Source: Paenibacillus sp. 1781tsa1 (GTDB taxonomy: Bacteria > Bacillota > Bacilli > Paenibacillales > Paenibacillaceae). Taken from it: a DNA stretch of 64,000 nt. Under the pieces are notes generated by a model. The model saw only the letters and a list, made by a program, of their open reading frames with translations, was not told where the DNA came from and ran no database searches. Location of the stretch: positions 930,001-994,000 of the forward strand of contig NZ_JAMYWY010000001.1 in NCBI RefSeq assembly GCF_024159265.1. Reading direction: 5' to 3'. Below, one piece after another: positions 1-7,646 of this stretch; within the stretch, counting starts at the first letter, position 1, and the number at the start of each line of letters is the position of its first letter. The position numbers were made by a program, and so were the translations under genes.

Positions 1-602
1 TCTCCAAGAACCAGTACCTGTGTTAACGCCTGCACACTGTTTCTGGAAGAGAACTCTGGTTTTAATTCCCCGTAGAGTTGTTCCATTCGTGCGACACCAG
101 TATGCACGTCGAGATCGGAAAGGGCTAACATGGCAGCGAAAATGTAGTCATCCTGTCCAGTAAGGAAGCGATGCTCTGCTTTCATGCCGTCATAAAATGA
201 CTTGGTTCGCTCCACCGTAGGTTGAAACTGATCGGGTGATACCTGAGTTGCGATCTGATAGGCGGCAATAACGAGATAATCCGAGGTGCGGAATTTGATC
301 TCTTTCATCAAATCATAGACATGTAGGGTATCTGCCAGCTTTGTGTCCTCATCCGTTGTAAGGGAGAGCATGGTAGCAATGCTAATGGCAGAATTACCTC
401 TGAATGCAGAGAAAAGTTTTGTGTTTTGTTTAATCAACTCTTGGCTTTGGCGAATAGCTTCTGCATCAGCAACTTTATTCTCCGCTGCATAGAGCAAGGC
501 GGCCAGACGGTGAATCATTCCATGTTGCCATTTGAACGACTTCTTGATGATCTGCGTGTTGGAAACGAATAATTCAACTCGTTCTGCATGATGTTGTTGC
601 AT
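1..602 (-). CDS. DUF4003-like protein (3' end outside window)
   Basis: The reading frame stays open from an ATG at 602 down to the window edge, so about 200 N-terminal residues are visible and the C-terminus is missing. The protein is soluble and mostly helical, with no signal peptide or membrane segment. Its start (ERVELFVSNTQIIKKSFKWQ) and the later stretch GQDDYIFAAML resemble DUF4003 proteins of Bacillales, which have no known function. Two ATGs are possible (608 and 602). The GGAGG box at 610-614 lies almost on the first one, so 602 is preferred. Family assignment is from memory. Confidence 0.7.
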   Translation of the reverse strand, partial: MQQHHAERVELFVSNTQIIKKSFKWQHGMIHRLAALLYAAENKVADAEAIRQSQELIKQNTKLFSAFRGNSAISIATMLSLTTDEDTKLADTLHVYDLMKEIKFRTSDYLVIAAYQIATQVSPDQFQPTVERTKSFYDGMKAEHRFLTGQDDYIFAAMLALSDLDVHTGVARMEQLYGELKPEFSSRNSVQALTQVLVLG

Positions 603-664
603 ATTCATACCTCCATTTTAAGAAAATATCATTGTCAGTCTTTCATCCCGCCGTTGTTAAGAGA

Positions 665-1030
665 TTAGATGATTAAGAATATTAAATGAATTAAAGCAAT
701 TATTCCCATAGGATATATGAATGATCTGGAGAATCCATTTTTAAATTCATTGTGAGGGTGCTTCTCGAAAAAGAAGTGCAATACGGTATGTATGATGAAA
801 AAGATGTCCAGCACCCAAAATGTAATCGTTTGATACGAGCTAAAGAGCAGAGAGAGAATGATGGTGTACATTGGCAAGTGAATCCAGGTGAAATACCTGT
901 AGGCTTTATCATCTTTCATATCTTTTAATACAATAAACAATTTCCACTCGGACCGCCTGATCGCATCCATTTCATGAAGCAGGAATAGAGAAAGGTTAAA
1001 CAAAAATAAGACCAGTAAGAAGTCAGGCAT
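665..1030 (-). CDS. Small integral membrane protein, DUF6713-like
   Basis: A 121-residue protein with about four hydrophobic segments that fill most of its length. A conserved-looking motif LLHEMDAIRRSEW follows the first segment, and histidines (HTVLHFFFEKHPH) sit near the third. The composition resembles DUF6713 membrane proteins, whose function is unknown. The frame can be extended to a TTG at 1051, but an AGGAGG box at 1036-1041 lies between, so ATG 1030 is chosen. It lies downstream of the next gene on the same strand with a gap of about 60 bases and could be co-transcribed. Confidence 0.7.
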   Translation of the reverse strand: MPDFLLVLFLFNLSLFLLHEMDAIRRSEWKLFIVLKDMKDDKAYRYFTWIHLPMYTIILSLLFSSYQTITFWVLDIFFIIHTVLHFFFEKHPHNEFKNGFSRSFIYPMGIIALIHLIFLII

Positions 1031-1051
1031 GTGAAGCCTCCTATTTTTCAA

Positions 1052-1396
1052 TTTTATACAAGCAGATCAATAACGACAAGACGCATAAGACCCAAAGATA
1101 CAATACGTGAGCTGCCCATCGGGGTTCCAGTGATCTCCCTGTAAAGTCAGGGAAAAAGGAAATCTGTCGCTATGATTACACAACGCTGCGATGAATTGTT
1201 GAATCAGTTGTCTGCCATATTCATTAAGCGGTTATCCTATACCTATATGTGTTGTGAATCCGTTTCCTCACATTCCTTGTTGTATTTCTGCGGCACATCT
1301 CGTACAATTTGGTGAAGCAATTCTGCATTGCGTTAATGTGAATATGAAATTTAAAATTACATCAGGAAGCTGTACACCAGAAAAGGGGAGAATCGT
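1052..1396. other. Intergenic region without a gene
   Basis: This 345-base divergent spacer holds no convincing reading frame. A perfect small hairpin (TCCCTG, loop, CAGGGA) lies at 1136-1152. Near 1331 a TTGCGT box followed 18 bases later by TAAAAT could be the promoter of the permease. I see no T-box or known riboswitch motif. Confidence 0.4.
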
Positions 1397-2776
1397 TTGG
1401 AATCAAAGCAACTATCTAGAGGGCTAAAGCCCCGCCATGTAGAGCTGATTGCACTCGGAGGTACAATCGGCGTTGGTTTGTTCATGGGATCGGCGAGTAC
1501 GATCAAATGGGCAGGTCCATCCGTGCTGCTGGCTTATTTACTGGCCGGTATCATTATCTTTTTTGTCATGCGCATTATGGGGGAAATGTTGATTCAGGAG
1601 CCGGTCACGGGTTCGTTTGCAACATTTGCCCACAAATATATTAGTCCGCTTGCCGGATTCCTGACTGCCTGGAGTTATTGGTTCCTGTGGGTTACGGTTG
1701 GAATGGCGGAAGTTACGGCAATTGGCATCTATGTCGGGTATTGGTTCCCGGACATTCCGCAGTGGCTGCCGGCACTTGCCGGGGTGCTCATCATTGCGGC
1801 GGCGAATCTGGCGGCTGTGAAGTTCTATGGGGAATTTGAATTCTGGTTTGCGATGATCAAAGTAACGGCTATTGTGGCCATGATCGTGATCGGAACGGGG
1901 CTCATCTTCTTCGGCTGGGGGAATGGGGGGCAGGCCATTGGTCTGTCGAATCTGTTCAGTCATGGTGGCTTCTTCCCTGGAGGCATCAAAGGTTTCCTCT
2001 TCGCGCTGTGTATCGTCACGGCTGCGTATCAGGGAGTGGAGATGGTCGGTATTACGGCAGGCGAAGCGGAGAATCCGAAACACACTTTGCGTAAAGCGAT
2101 CAAAAATATCGTGTGGCGTATTCTTATATTCTACGTCGGTGCCATATTTGTCATCGTGACATTGTACCCTTGGAATGAAGTGGGCGAGACGGGAAGTCCG
2201 TTTGTGCTCACCTTTGCCAAGGTCGGAATTGTTGCTGCAGCGGGAATCATCAACTTTGTGGTGCTCACGGCGGCCATGTCGGGATGTAACAGTGGAATCT
2301 ACAGTGCAGGACGGATGTTATACACGCTGGCTGAGAATGGGCAGGCACCTGCCTTTTTCAAAAAGCTGTCCAAAGGTGGGGTTCCCCGCAACAGTATCGT
2401 CATTACGATCTCCTTGTTGTTAATCGGAGTTGTACTGAACTATCTGATGCCAGACTCCAAACTATTCCTGTACATCTACAGTGCAAGTGTGCTTCCGGGC
2501 ATGGTTCCATGGTTCGCGCTGGCGTTCAGTCAGTTCAGATTCAGAAAGCGTTGGGGCAACGAGATGGCGGACCATAACTTCAAGTCCAAATGGTTCCCCA
2601 TCAGCAATTACATTATTATTGTGTATCTGATCCTCGTCATTATCGGTATGGCGTTTAACCCGGATACGCGCTTGCCTCTGATCGTTGGAGCTACGTTCAT
2701 GGCCATCGTGGTGGCTGGATATTTCGCATTTGGCATCGGAAAAAGACAACGGATAGATGGCGGCGAAGATCGCTAG
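1397..2776 (+). CDS. Amino acid permease, APC superfamily (AAT family)
   Basis: A 459-residue polytopic membrane protein with about twelve hydrophobic segments. The N-terminus [23 protein letters not shown] is the classic signature of the amino-acid/H+ symporter family (B. subtilis YbxG, AapA, RocE, YtnA; E. coli ProY, AroP). The GTIGVGLF loop unwinds TM1 for substrate binding, and [14 protein letters not shown] is the conserved TM8 region. It imports an amino acid by proton symport at the cytoplasmic membrane, but the substrate cannot be read from sequence. The start is TTG at 1397, preceded by AAGGGGAGA. The length is normal for the family. It stands alone, with a terminator behind it. Confidence 0.9.
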   Translation: MESKQLSRGLKPRHVELIALGGTIGVGLFMGSASTIKWAGPSVLLAYLLAGIIIFFVMRIMGEMLIQEPVTGSFATFAHKYISPLAGFLTAWSYWFLWVTVGMAEVTAIGIYVGYWFPDIPQWLPALAGVLIIAAANLAAVKFYGEFEFWFAMIKVTAIVAMIVIGTGLIFFGWGNGGQAIGLSNLFSHGGFFPGGIKGFLFALCIVTAAYQGVEMVGITAGEAENPKHTLRKAIKNIVWRILIFYVGAIFVIVTLYPWNEVGETGSPFVLTFAKVGIVAAAGIINFVVLTAAMSGCNSGIYSAGRMLYTLAENGQAPAFFKKLSKGGVPRNSIVITISLLLIGVVLNYLMPDSKLFLYIYSASVLPGMVPWFALAFSQFRFRKRWGNEMADHNFKSKWFPISNYIIIVYLILVIIGMAFNPDTRLPLIVGATFMAIVVAGYFAFGIGKRQRIDGGEDR

Positions 2777-2816
2777 TCTAATAATCAGTAATCAACTTAT
2801 ATCGTAATATTATATG

Positions 2817-2883
2817 TGCATTCCTTGAAATGATTGGAGAACCTGCGGGTGATTCAGCGTCATTCAGGGAGTGCATTTTTTTA
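2817..2883 (+). terminator. Rho-independent terminator after the permease
   Basis: TGCATTCC at 2817-2824 pairs with GGGAGTGCA at 2867-2875 (one G-T pair), followed by seven T residues. The long inner loop can fold further. Confidence 0.65.
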
Positions 2884-3118
2884 TCTGAAAATTCATGCTT
2901 GATTATAAACTCTCAAATCTCCGGAGATTCAATGCCAGACAGTTGCCAACGAAAATGGGGCAGGTCCAGTTTAAATTTGGCCAATCTCGGTTACAAAGAA
3001 AAGAGTGAAACTTTTATGAAAACAATATAAAAATAAACTTTAAATTTACACACTCTATTTTAAATTGAACTTATTTCTACACAATAACGTAGAGGTCAGA
3101 GAAAACCTGGAGAAGTGA

Positions 3119-3200
3119 AACGTTCGCCTTTATCACCGGATTTCCCGTTAATTAGGGATAGAAAAAATCTGGGGATAACAGCGATCGGAAGGTTGCTCTG
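3119..3200. repeat. Long imperfect hairpin element
   Basis: A 23-base left arm (3121-3143) pairs with a right arm (3165-3187) with only a few mismatches, and CCC/GGG extends the stem into an 8-base loop. It is followed by GGAAGGTTG. No T-run follows, so it is not an intrinsic terminator. It lies in the leader region of the stress-type SDR gene. I recall similar hairpins between genes in other Paenibacillus genomes, which would make it an interspersed palindromic repeat or a structured leader; this is unverified. Confidence 0.6.
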
Positions 3201-3271
3201 CCCGCATAGTGACCAGTGTAGAATCATCGCGTTCAATTTAAAGGGTGTAAATAACCGAGGAGGAATTGAAC

Positions 3272-4174
3272 ATGGCTAATCAAGACCAGCACACCATGCA
3301 AGATCCAACGACACAATATCCGAAAGCTACACCGGAGTGGAAACAGCAACAGGATGAGCCGGGACTCCAGCGTGAGATGACTCCTGTTCCTGATGCGGGT
3401 GAAAAAAGTTATAAAGGTAGCGGACGTTTAACAGGACGCAAAGCAGTTGTGACCGGAGCTGATAGCGGAATTGGACGGGCAGCTGCGATTGCGTTTGCCC
3501 GTGAAGGTGCAGATGTCGTTCTGGCTTATTTGCCAGAAGAGGAAGCAGATGCACAAGAAGTTGTGAAGTTGATTGAGGAAGCCGGGCGTAAAGCGATCAC
3601 GATGCCAGGTGACTTGAAGGATGAGAAATACTGTGAGGAACTCATTGAATCTGCGGTAAAAGAGCTTGGCGGGATTGATATCCTCGCTAACGTGGCAGGT
3701 AAACAGCAATTTGTAGAGCAGATTGCGGATCTGACTACCGAGCAATTCGATGCAACGTTCAAAACAAATGTCTATTCCATGTTCTGGCTCTGCAAAGCAG
3801 CTGTAAAACACATGAAACCGGGTAGCTCCATTATCAATACATCATCGATTCAGGCGTACAAACCTTCGCCAATTCTGCTGGATTATGCGACAACAAAGGC
3901 GTCCATTAACACGTTCAGCAAAGCGCTGGCACAACAGGTGGGTAGCAAAGGAATTCGTGTCAACGTTGTTGCACCGGGCCCGGTATGGACACCGCTCCAG
4001 GTTGTGGGTGGACAACCAGTCGAGAAGCTGGCCGAGTTTGGTTCCAACACACCGCTTGGTCGTGCAGGACAGCCTGCCGAGATGGCTCCGGCATTTGTGT
4101 TCCTGGCAAGCCAGGAATCCAGCTATGTGAGCGGCGAAACACTGAATGCGAATGGCGGTACGGTTAGTCCGTAA
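3272..4174 (+). CDS. SDR-family oxidoreductase (general stress protein 39-like)
   Basis: A 300-residue short-chain dehydrogenase with a hydrophilic N-terminal extension of about 50 residues rich in Gln, Pro and Asp. This layout is typical of YdaD/GSP39-type and YhxC-type proteins. The cofactor loop TGADSGIGR begins near residue 60, the catalytic YxxxK is YATTK near residue 205, and an N-A-G-like ANVAG motif follows beta-4. It is expected to reduce or oxidise a small carbonyl or alcohol with NAD(P)H; the substrate is unknown. ATG 3272 is chosen because GAGGAGG ends seven bases upstream. The long hairpin at 3121-3187 lies in its leader. Confidence 0.9.
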   Translation: MANQDQHTMQDPTTQYPKATPEWKQQQDEPGLQREMTPVPDAGEKSYKGSGRLTGRKAVVTGADSGIGRAAAIAFAREGADVVLAYLPEEEADAQEVVKLIEEAGRKAITMPGDLKDEKYCEELIESAVKELGGIDILANVAGKQQFVEQIADLTTEQFDATFKTNVYSMFWLCKAAVKHMKPGSSIINTSSIQAYKPSPILLDYATTKASINTFSKALAQQVGSKGIRVNVVAPGPVWTPLQVVGGQPVEKLAEFGSNTPLGRAGQPAEMAPAFVFLASQESSYVSGETLNANGGTVSP

Positions 4175-4214
4175 ACGTTGGTTATAAAAAGCTTTTGAAT
4201 CATAGGCCAGTGAG

Positions 4215-4257
4215 ACAAAGAACTCCATTCCCGATGAAGGTGAATGGAGTTCTTTGT
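4215..4257. terminator. Bidirectional terminator between SDR and lipoprotein genes
   Basis: ACAAAGAACTCCATTC (4215-4230) and GAATGGAGTTCTTTGT (4242-4257) form a perfect 16-bp stem between two convergent genes, with A/T-rich ends that can serve both strands. Confidence 0.9.
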
Positions 4258-4285
4258 TGTTAATTATTTTTTTATAATTATAAAA

Positions 4286-6793
4286 TTATTTCTGTTCTGG
4301 TTTCGGGTCCAGAATGGCATAACTGCCGAGCGTGGCCAATTGCGCCGTGTTCAGAAGAGCTTCATCGACTGCAGCTAGGGCTTCGCCAGTAGCTGTCATC
4401 AGCTCATCAGAGTCAACTGGTGAGGCAAAACGGAGGATGACCCGGTTCTCTCCTTTTTTAAGTTCACTCTCAGCCTTGGTTTTGTACTCATTAATAGACG
4501 CGACTTCAAGATCATTCAGCACATAATAATCATTGGCATCGCTCTCGCCATCGAACATTGCGAGTTCGGAATCAAGCCAATAATCCTTATCCGCTATCGT
4601 TTTCTGGCTGGCAGCAGTCTCATCGTTGGCATTATACAAGAAGTAGGGGATGCCGGAGTTCGTCAGGTTGTTGGTGGCATCCACATGGAACCATTCGTTC
4701 CCGATTTTGACCTTATTCCATGCATGTGGAACGCCACTGGAAGCGCCCGTTACAACGATGCTTTCCAGTCCCGAGAGATCGGAGAGCAATTTGTAAACGG
4801 AGGCATAACTGGCACATACCCCGACACCTTTGACCAGAATACCGTATGTGGTAAACGAGTCATTGAACTGCGGATCGACATTTTTAAAGTTGTTCTGCTC
4901 CGCATTTTCCAGCGCTGCATCATCATACTTTGCGTTATCGTTCAGATAATCGTAGATGGCCTTACGTTTCTCATCTTCGTTCATGCCATCCTTAATGATG
5001 GAAGCTACAACTTCGTTTGCTTTGGCAATAATCTCATCTTGCTTCTTCTGGATACCACTAGCCGATTCATTATAATGAATGGAAAGGGTAAGTGTACTAT
5101 AGTTGTATTCGAAACCTTCCACACCAAGAATCAATGGATTCTGGTACATCACTTTCAGGACAACGTCCGAGAGTGTCGTGAAATTCTGAGCTTCGGGGAA
5201 AGCCTTCAACGAAATTTTATCTTGCGCCGCAATCATGTTTTTGGCTAAAACTTCTTCCAATGCGGAATCTGCATTGATCATTGCATCGCCTGTAGCAGGC
5301 TGAGGCACGGTTTCCTGATCACCTTGTTCTACATTTTGCTGTGTATTGGACTTTTGCTCATCTACCAGATTGTCTTCTTCAGCTTCAGGAGCTGGAGCAG
5401 GGGCTTCATTAGAAGTTTCCTCGGAAGCACTCTCAGAAGTATCATTAGAAGCCTCGGTGGATATCGGTTCAGCTGCATTCTCTGAAGTCTCAGTATCGGT
5501 TGTGGACTCTGTAGTTGGAGTTTCCGCTACCGGTTCTTTTGTTTCCGTTGCAGACTCAGGTGCATCTTGATTGTTGATGATCGTTGGCACATCAGGTGCA
5601 GGGACGTAAGGTGTGTTGTTCTTTGGTTCCACCAGTCCGTTGCTGGACTCGGCTACGGTTTGCTGAGTGAGTCTGTCCAGGTCTGCTTGGGTCACATTTT
5701 CTACACGTACGTAACTTTTCAGAGCTGTTCCTTTAACGTGAAAAGGAATATTCGTTTCATTAAACTCTGAAATCTCTACGCTTTTGGTATCATAGACAAT
5801 GGTTTCCCGGGCTAAAGAGCCGTCGTTGTATTCCACTGTCGTTTTTTGAGGAAGTGCATCTATATTCTTTAATTTCTCCCTATACAATTGTTCTTTCAAA
5901 GCTGTTGGTAACTGGGAAGCAAGCGGAGCTGTAGGAACACCTCTGCTAAAATTAGATTCTTTGTCTCCACCGATTGCAGTAACGTAATATTCTCCTCGTA
6001 TACCATGGTTCTGAGTGGTAGTTATCATTTCATTATAAGTGCCGAGCCCGCCTTTTCCGTCTTTCATAAAATCATTGAAAGACGTCTCTGTTGTTAACGC
6101 AATATCTAAAGGTAGACTATTACTGAAAGCGTCCTCTGCGCCAGTTAGAGGTACATTGGTATCAAAGTTGGTTAGGTCAGAACGTTCATAAACTTTATAC
6201 TCGGTTGCACCCTCAACCTTGTCCCAGACCAACGTTAACCGTCTGTCTTTATCAATCTCGTATCTTAGGTTGGGCACAGGCAACTCCGATTTCACTGTAA
6301 ACGGAATAATGATGGGGTGATCGAGCAGGGTTAGCTTCTCAGCATCCGGATCATAATTCAGACGAATGTAATAAATGGGGGCACCGCCCCAAGAACCTTG
6401 ATCCTTGTTCTTCATGGAATCTGAGGTTAAAACGCCCCACCCAAGAGGTTTAATGGAAACGTTGTTGCCATTGGTATCGCGAAGGGCATGTACATCGCTT
6501 GCTTTAAGTGCTTTAATATCGGTATGTACACTAATAATGTCACTAGCTGACAGGTTATTTTTCCGTAAATCTGCTTTAAACTTGAACGTAAATTCTTCAT
6601 CCTGAGCTACGTTGTACATCGGCATGATCGCTTGTTCCGATTCGGAGCCGTATTTCTGCTTCAAACTTAAAATGGTAGAACCTTCTACGACTTCGGTAGG
6701 ATTATTCTCGGACGGACTGCTTTCCTGTTCATTACTCTGGCATCCAGCCAGTAACAGGGTGAGCGCAAACATAATGAAAAATAGACGTTTCAT
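4286..6793 (-). CDS. Large lipoprotein with a C-terminal transglutaminase-like domain
   Basis: An 835-residue secreted lipoprotein. The start MKRLFFIMFALTLLLAGC is a signal peptide ending in a lipobox (LLAGC), so the protein should be anchored on the outer face of the membrane. Residues about 40-380 are a beta-rich region with a fibronectin-like stretch (RRLTLVWDKVEGATEYKVYE). Residues about 400-500 are a low-complexity linker of Glu, Thr, Ser, Ala and Pro. The C-terminal third is a transglutaminase/protease-like fold with the expected triad: Cys in GVCASYA near 660, His in PHAWN near 690 and Asp in FHVDATNN near 705. It could cross-link or cleave envelope proteins; the partner is unknown. 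The ribosome binding site is weak. Confidence 0.85.
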   Translation of the reverse strand: MKRLFFIMFALTLLLAGCQSNEQESSPSENNPTEVVEGSTILSLKQKYGSESEQAIMPMYNVAQDEEFTFKFKADLRKNNLSASDIISVHTDIKALKASDVHALRDTNGNNVSIKPLGWGVLTSDSMKNKDQGSWGGAPIYYIRLNYDPDAEKLTLLDHPIIIPFTVKSELPVPNLRYEIDKDRRLTLVWDKVEGATEYKVYERSDLTNFDTNVPLTGAEDAFSNSLPLDIALTTETSFNDFMKDGKGGLGTYNEMITTTQNHGIRGEYYVTAIGGDKESNFSRGVPTAPLASQLPTALKEQLYREKLKNIDALPQKTTVEYNDGSLARETIVYDTKSVEISEFNETNIPFHVKGTALKSYVRVENVTQADLDRLTQQTVAESSNGLVEPKNNTPYVPAPDVPTIINNQDAPESATETKEPVAETPTTESTTDTETSENAAEPISTEASNDTSESASEETSNEAPAPAPEAEEDNLVDEQKSNTQQNVEQGDQETVPQPATGDAMINADSALEEVLAKNMIAAQDKISLKAFPEAQNFTTLSDVVLKVMYQNPLILGVEGFEYNYSTLTLSIHYNESASGIQKKQDEIIAKANEVVASIIKDGMNEDEKRKAIYDYLNDNAKYDDAALENAEQNNFKNVDPQFNDSFTTYGILVKGVGVCASYASVYKLLSDLSGLESIVVTGASSGVPHAWNKVKIGNEWFHVDATNNLTNSGIPYFLYNANDETAASQKTIADKDYWLDSELAMFDGESDANDYYVLNDLEVASINEYKTKAESELKKGENRVILRFASPVDSDELMTATGEALAAVDEALLNTAQLATLGSYAILDPKPEQK

Positions 6794-7097
6794 GATACAC
6801 CGCTTTCTTGTTTTTCTGAGTGACTCTAATGACTACGTTCTACACACCGAAAGATTATCAGATATGGTTAAAACCCATACTCGAACCTCTTAACAGCTAA
6901 ACCTCCTATTAATTTCCTGACATCCTTTGCTAGTTTATGGTCATATTGACTCATTGTCAAGGTGAGAGGTAGGTTTTAAGTCCTGTAGAACAATAGAACA
7001 GTTGTAATTCCGTAGCGGGGGGACCATGTTAAAATACAAGAGTTACTACATATTTATATATATAACAGAAGAATAATTGAGGAGGCTGGATTGGCGT
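6794..7097. other. Divergent intergenic region
   Basis: About 300 bases between two divergent genes. It holds AT-rich promoter-like stretches, for example TTAAAAT near 7030 and an alternating TA run near 7050-7064, but no reading frame or structured RNA that I can support. Confidence 0.35.
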
Positions 7098-7517
7098 ATG
7101 ACAGCAGAACAGATTGTCAAAAGCTTTTTTGAAGAAGTCCGATCAGGGCGGAATCCCAATTATGCAAGCAGCGTGATGGCGGAACAAGTACTGGCTCATC
7201 AAGTGATATCCGAAGATGAGGTCACGGTCACCCGAACACCTTCCGATTATGCGGATCATGTGCGAGAGATGATTGAAGCATACGGGGAATTTTCACTCGA
7301 AATTCAAGAGTTGCTGACGCAAGGTGATAAAGTTTATGTACGCTGGAGACAAACAGGTACCCATATTGGCGAAGTGGACGGATACAGTCCAACCAACCTC
7401 CCGGTGATTGAAATTGCAAGTGCGGTATACCGGGTGGCAAACGAACGCATTGCAGAATATTGGATTCAGATTGACAGATTGGGCATCGAAAAACAATTGG
7501 AGCGTAATCAGGGCTGA
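7098..7517 (+). CDS. SnoaL-like / NTF2-fold ester cyclase family protein
   Basis: A 139-residue protein of the NTF2-like superfamily, matching the SnoaL-like polyketide cyclase / ester cyclase group: an N-terminal helix (QIVKSFFEEVRSG), then YADHVREMIEAYGEF, the strand motif VYVRWRQTGTHIGE and a C-terminal IAEYWIQIDRLG. These proteins bind small hydrophobic molecules in a cone-shaped barrel; a specific reaction cannot be assigned. A TTG lies upstream at 7077, but GAGGAGG overlaps it, so ATG 7098 is the better start. The stop codon sits inside the terminator stem. Confidence 0.8.
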   Translation: MTAEQIVKSFFEEVRSGRNPNYASSVMAEQVLAHQVISEDEVTVTRTPSDYADHVREMIEAYGEFSLEIQELLTQGDKVYVRWRQTGTHIGEVDGYSPTNLPVIEIASAVYRVANERIAEYWIQIDRLGIEKQLERNQG

Positions 7518-7536
7518 GTTTCTCAGCTCTTTTTTA
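7511..7536 (+). terminator. Terminator overlapping the stop codon
   Basis: GGGCTGAG (7511-7518) pairs with CTCAGCTC(T) around a TTT loop and is followed by a run of T. The TGA stop lies within the left arm. Confidence 0.85.
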
Positions 7537-7548
7537 GTTTTTAATTCT

Positions 7549-7590
7549 TTGTAAGCGTTCCCGTGTTATAATGGACCAAGTTGTATACAA
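7549..7590 (+). promoter_or_regulatory. Promoter with cre-like site and 10-bp palindrome before the GH94 gene
   Basis: TTGTAAGCGTTCCCGT at 7549-7564 matches the catabolite-responsive element consensus WTGNAANCGNWNNCWW at every fixed position except one W. An extended -10 box (TG-T-TATAAT, 7567-7572) follows immediately, so CcpA bound here would block RNA polymerase. A perfect palindrome TTGTATACAA lies just downstream at 7581-7590 and resembles GntR-family operators such as that of TreR. Dual control by glucose repression and a specific repressor is inferred. Confidence 0.6.
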
Positions 7591-7646
7591 GTTACCTAAA
7601 ACGTTTTCTGTTTTTTAACTCCATAATCTGAAAGCGAGGATCAGAG

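Noticed and set aside
2830..3030. Open frame of about 66 codons downstream of the permease
   Set aside because: It lies across the terminator stem, has no ribosome binding site and an unnatural composition.
3165..3187. Similarity of TCTGGGGATAACAGCG to the 23S loop CCTGGGGATAACAGGC
   Set aside because: Short match only; the flanking sequence is unrelated, so it is not an rRNA fragment.
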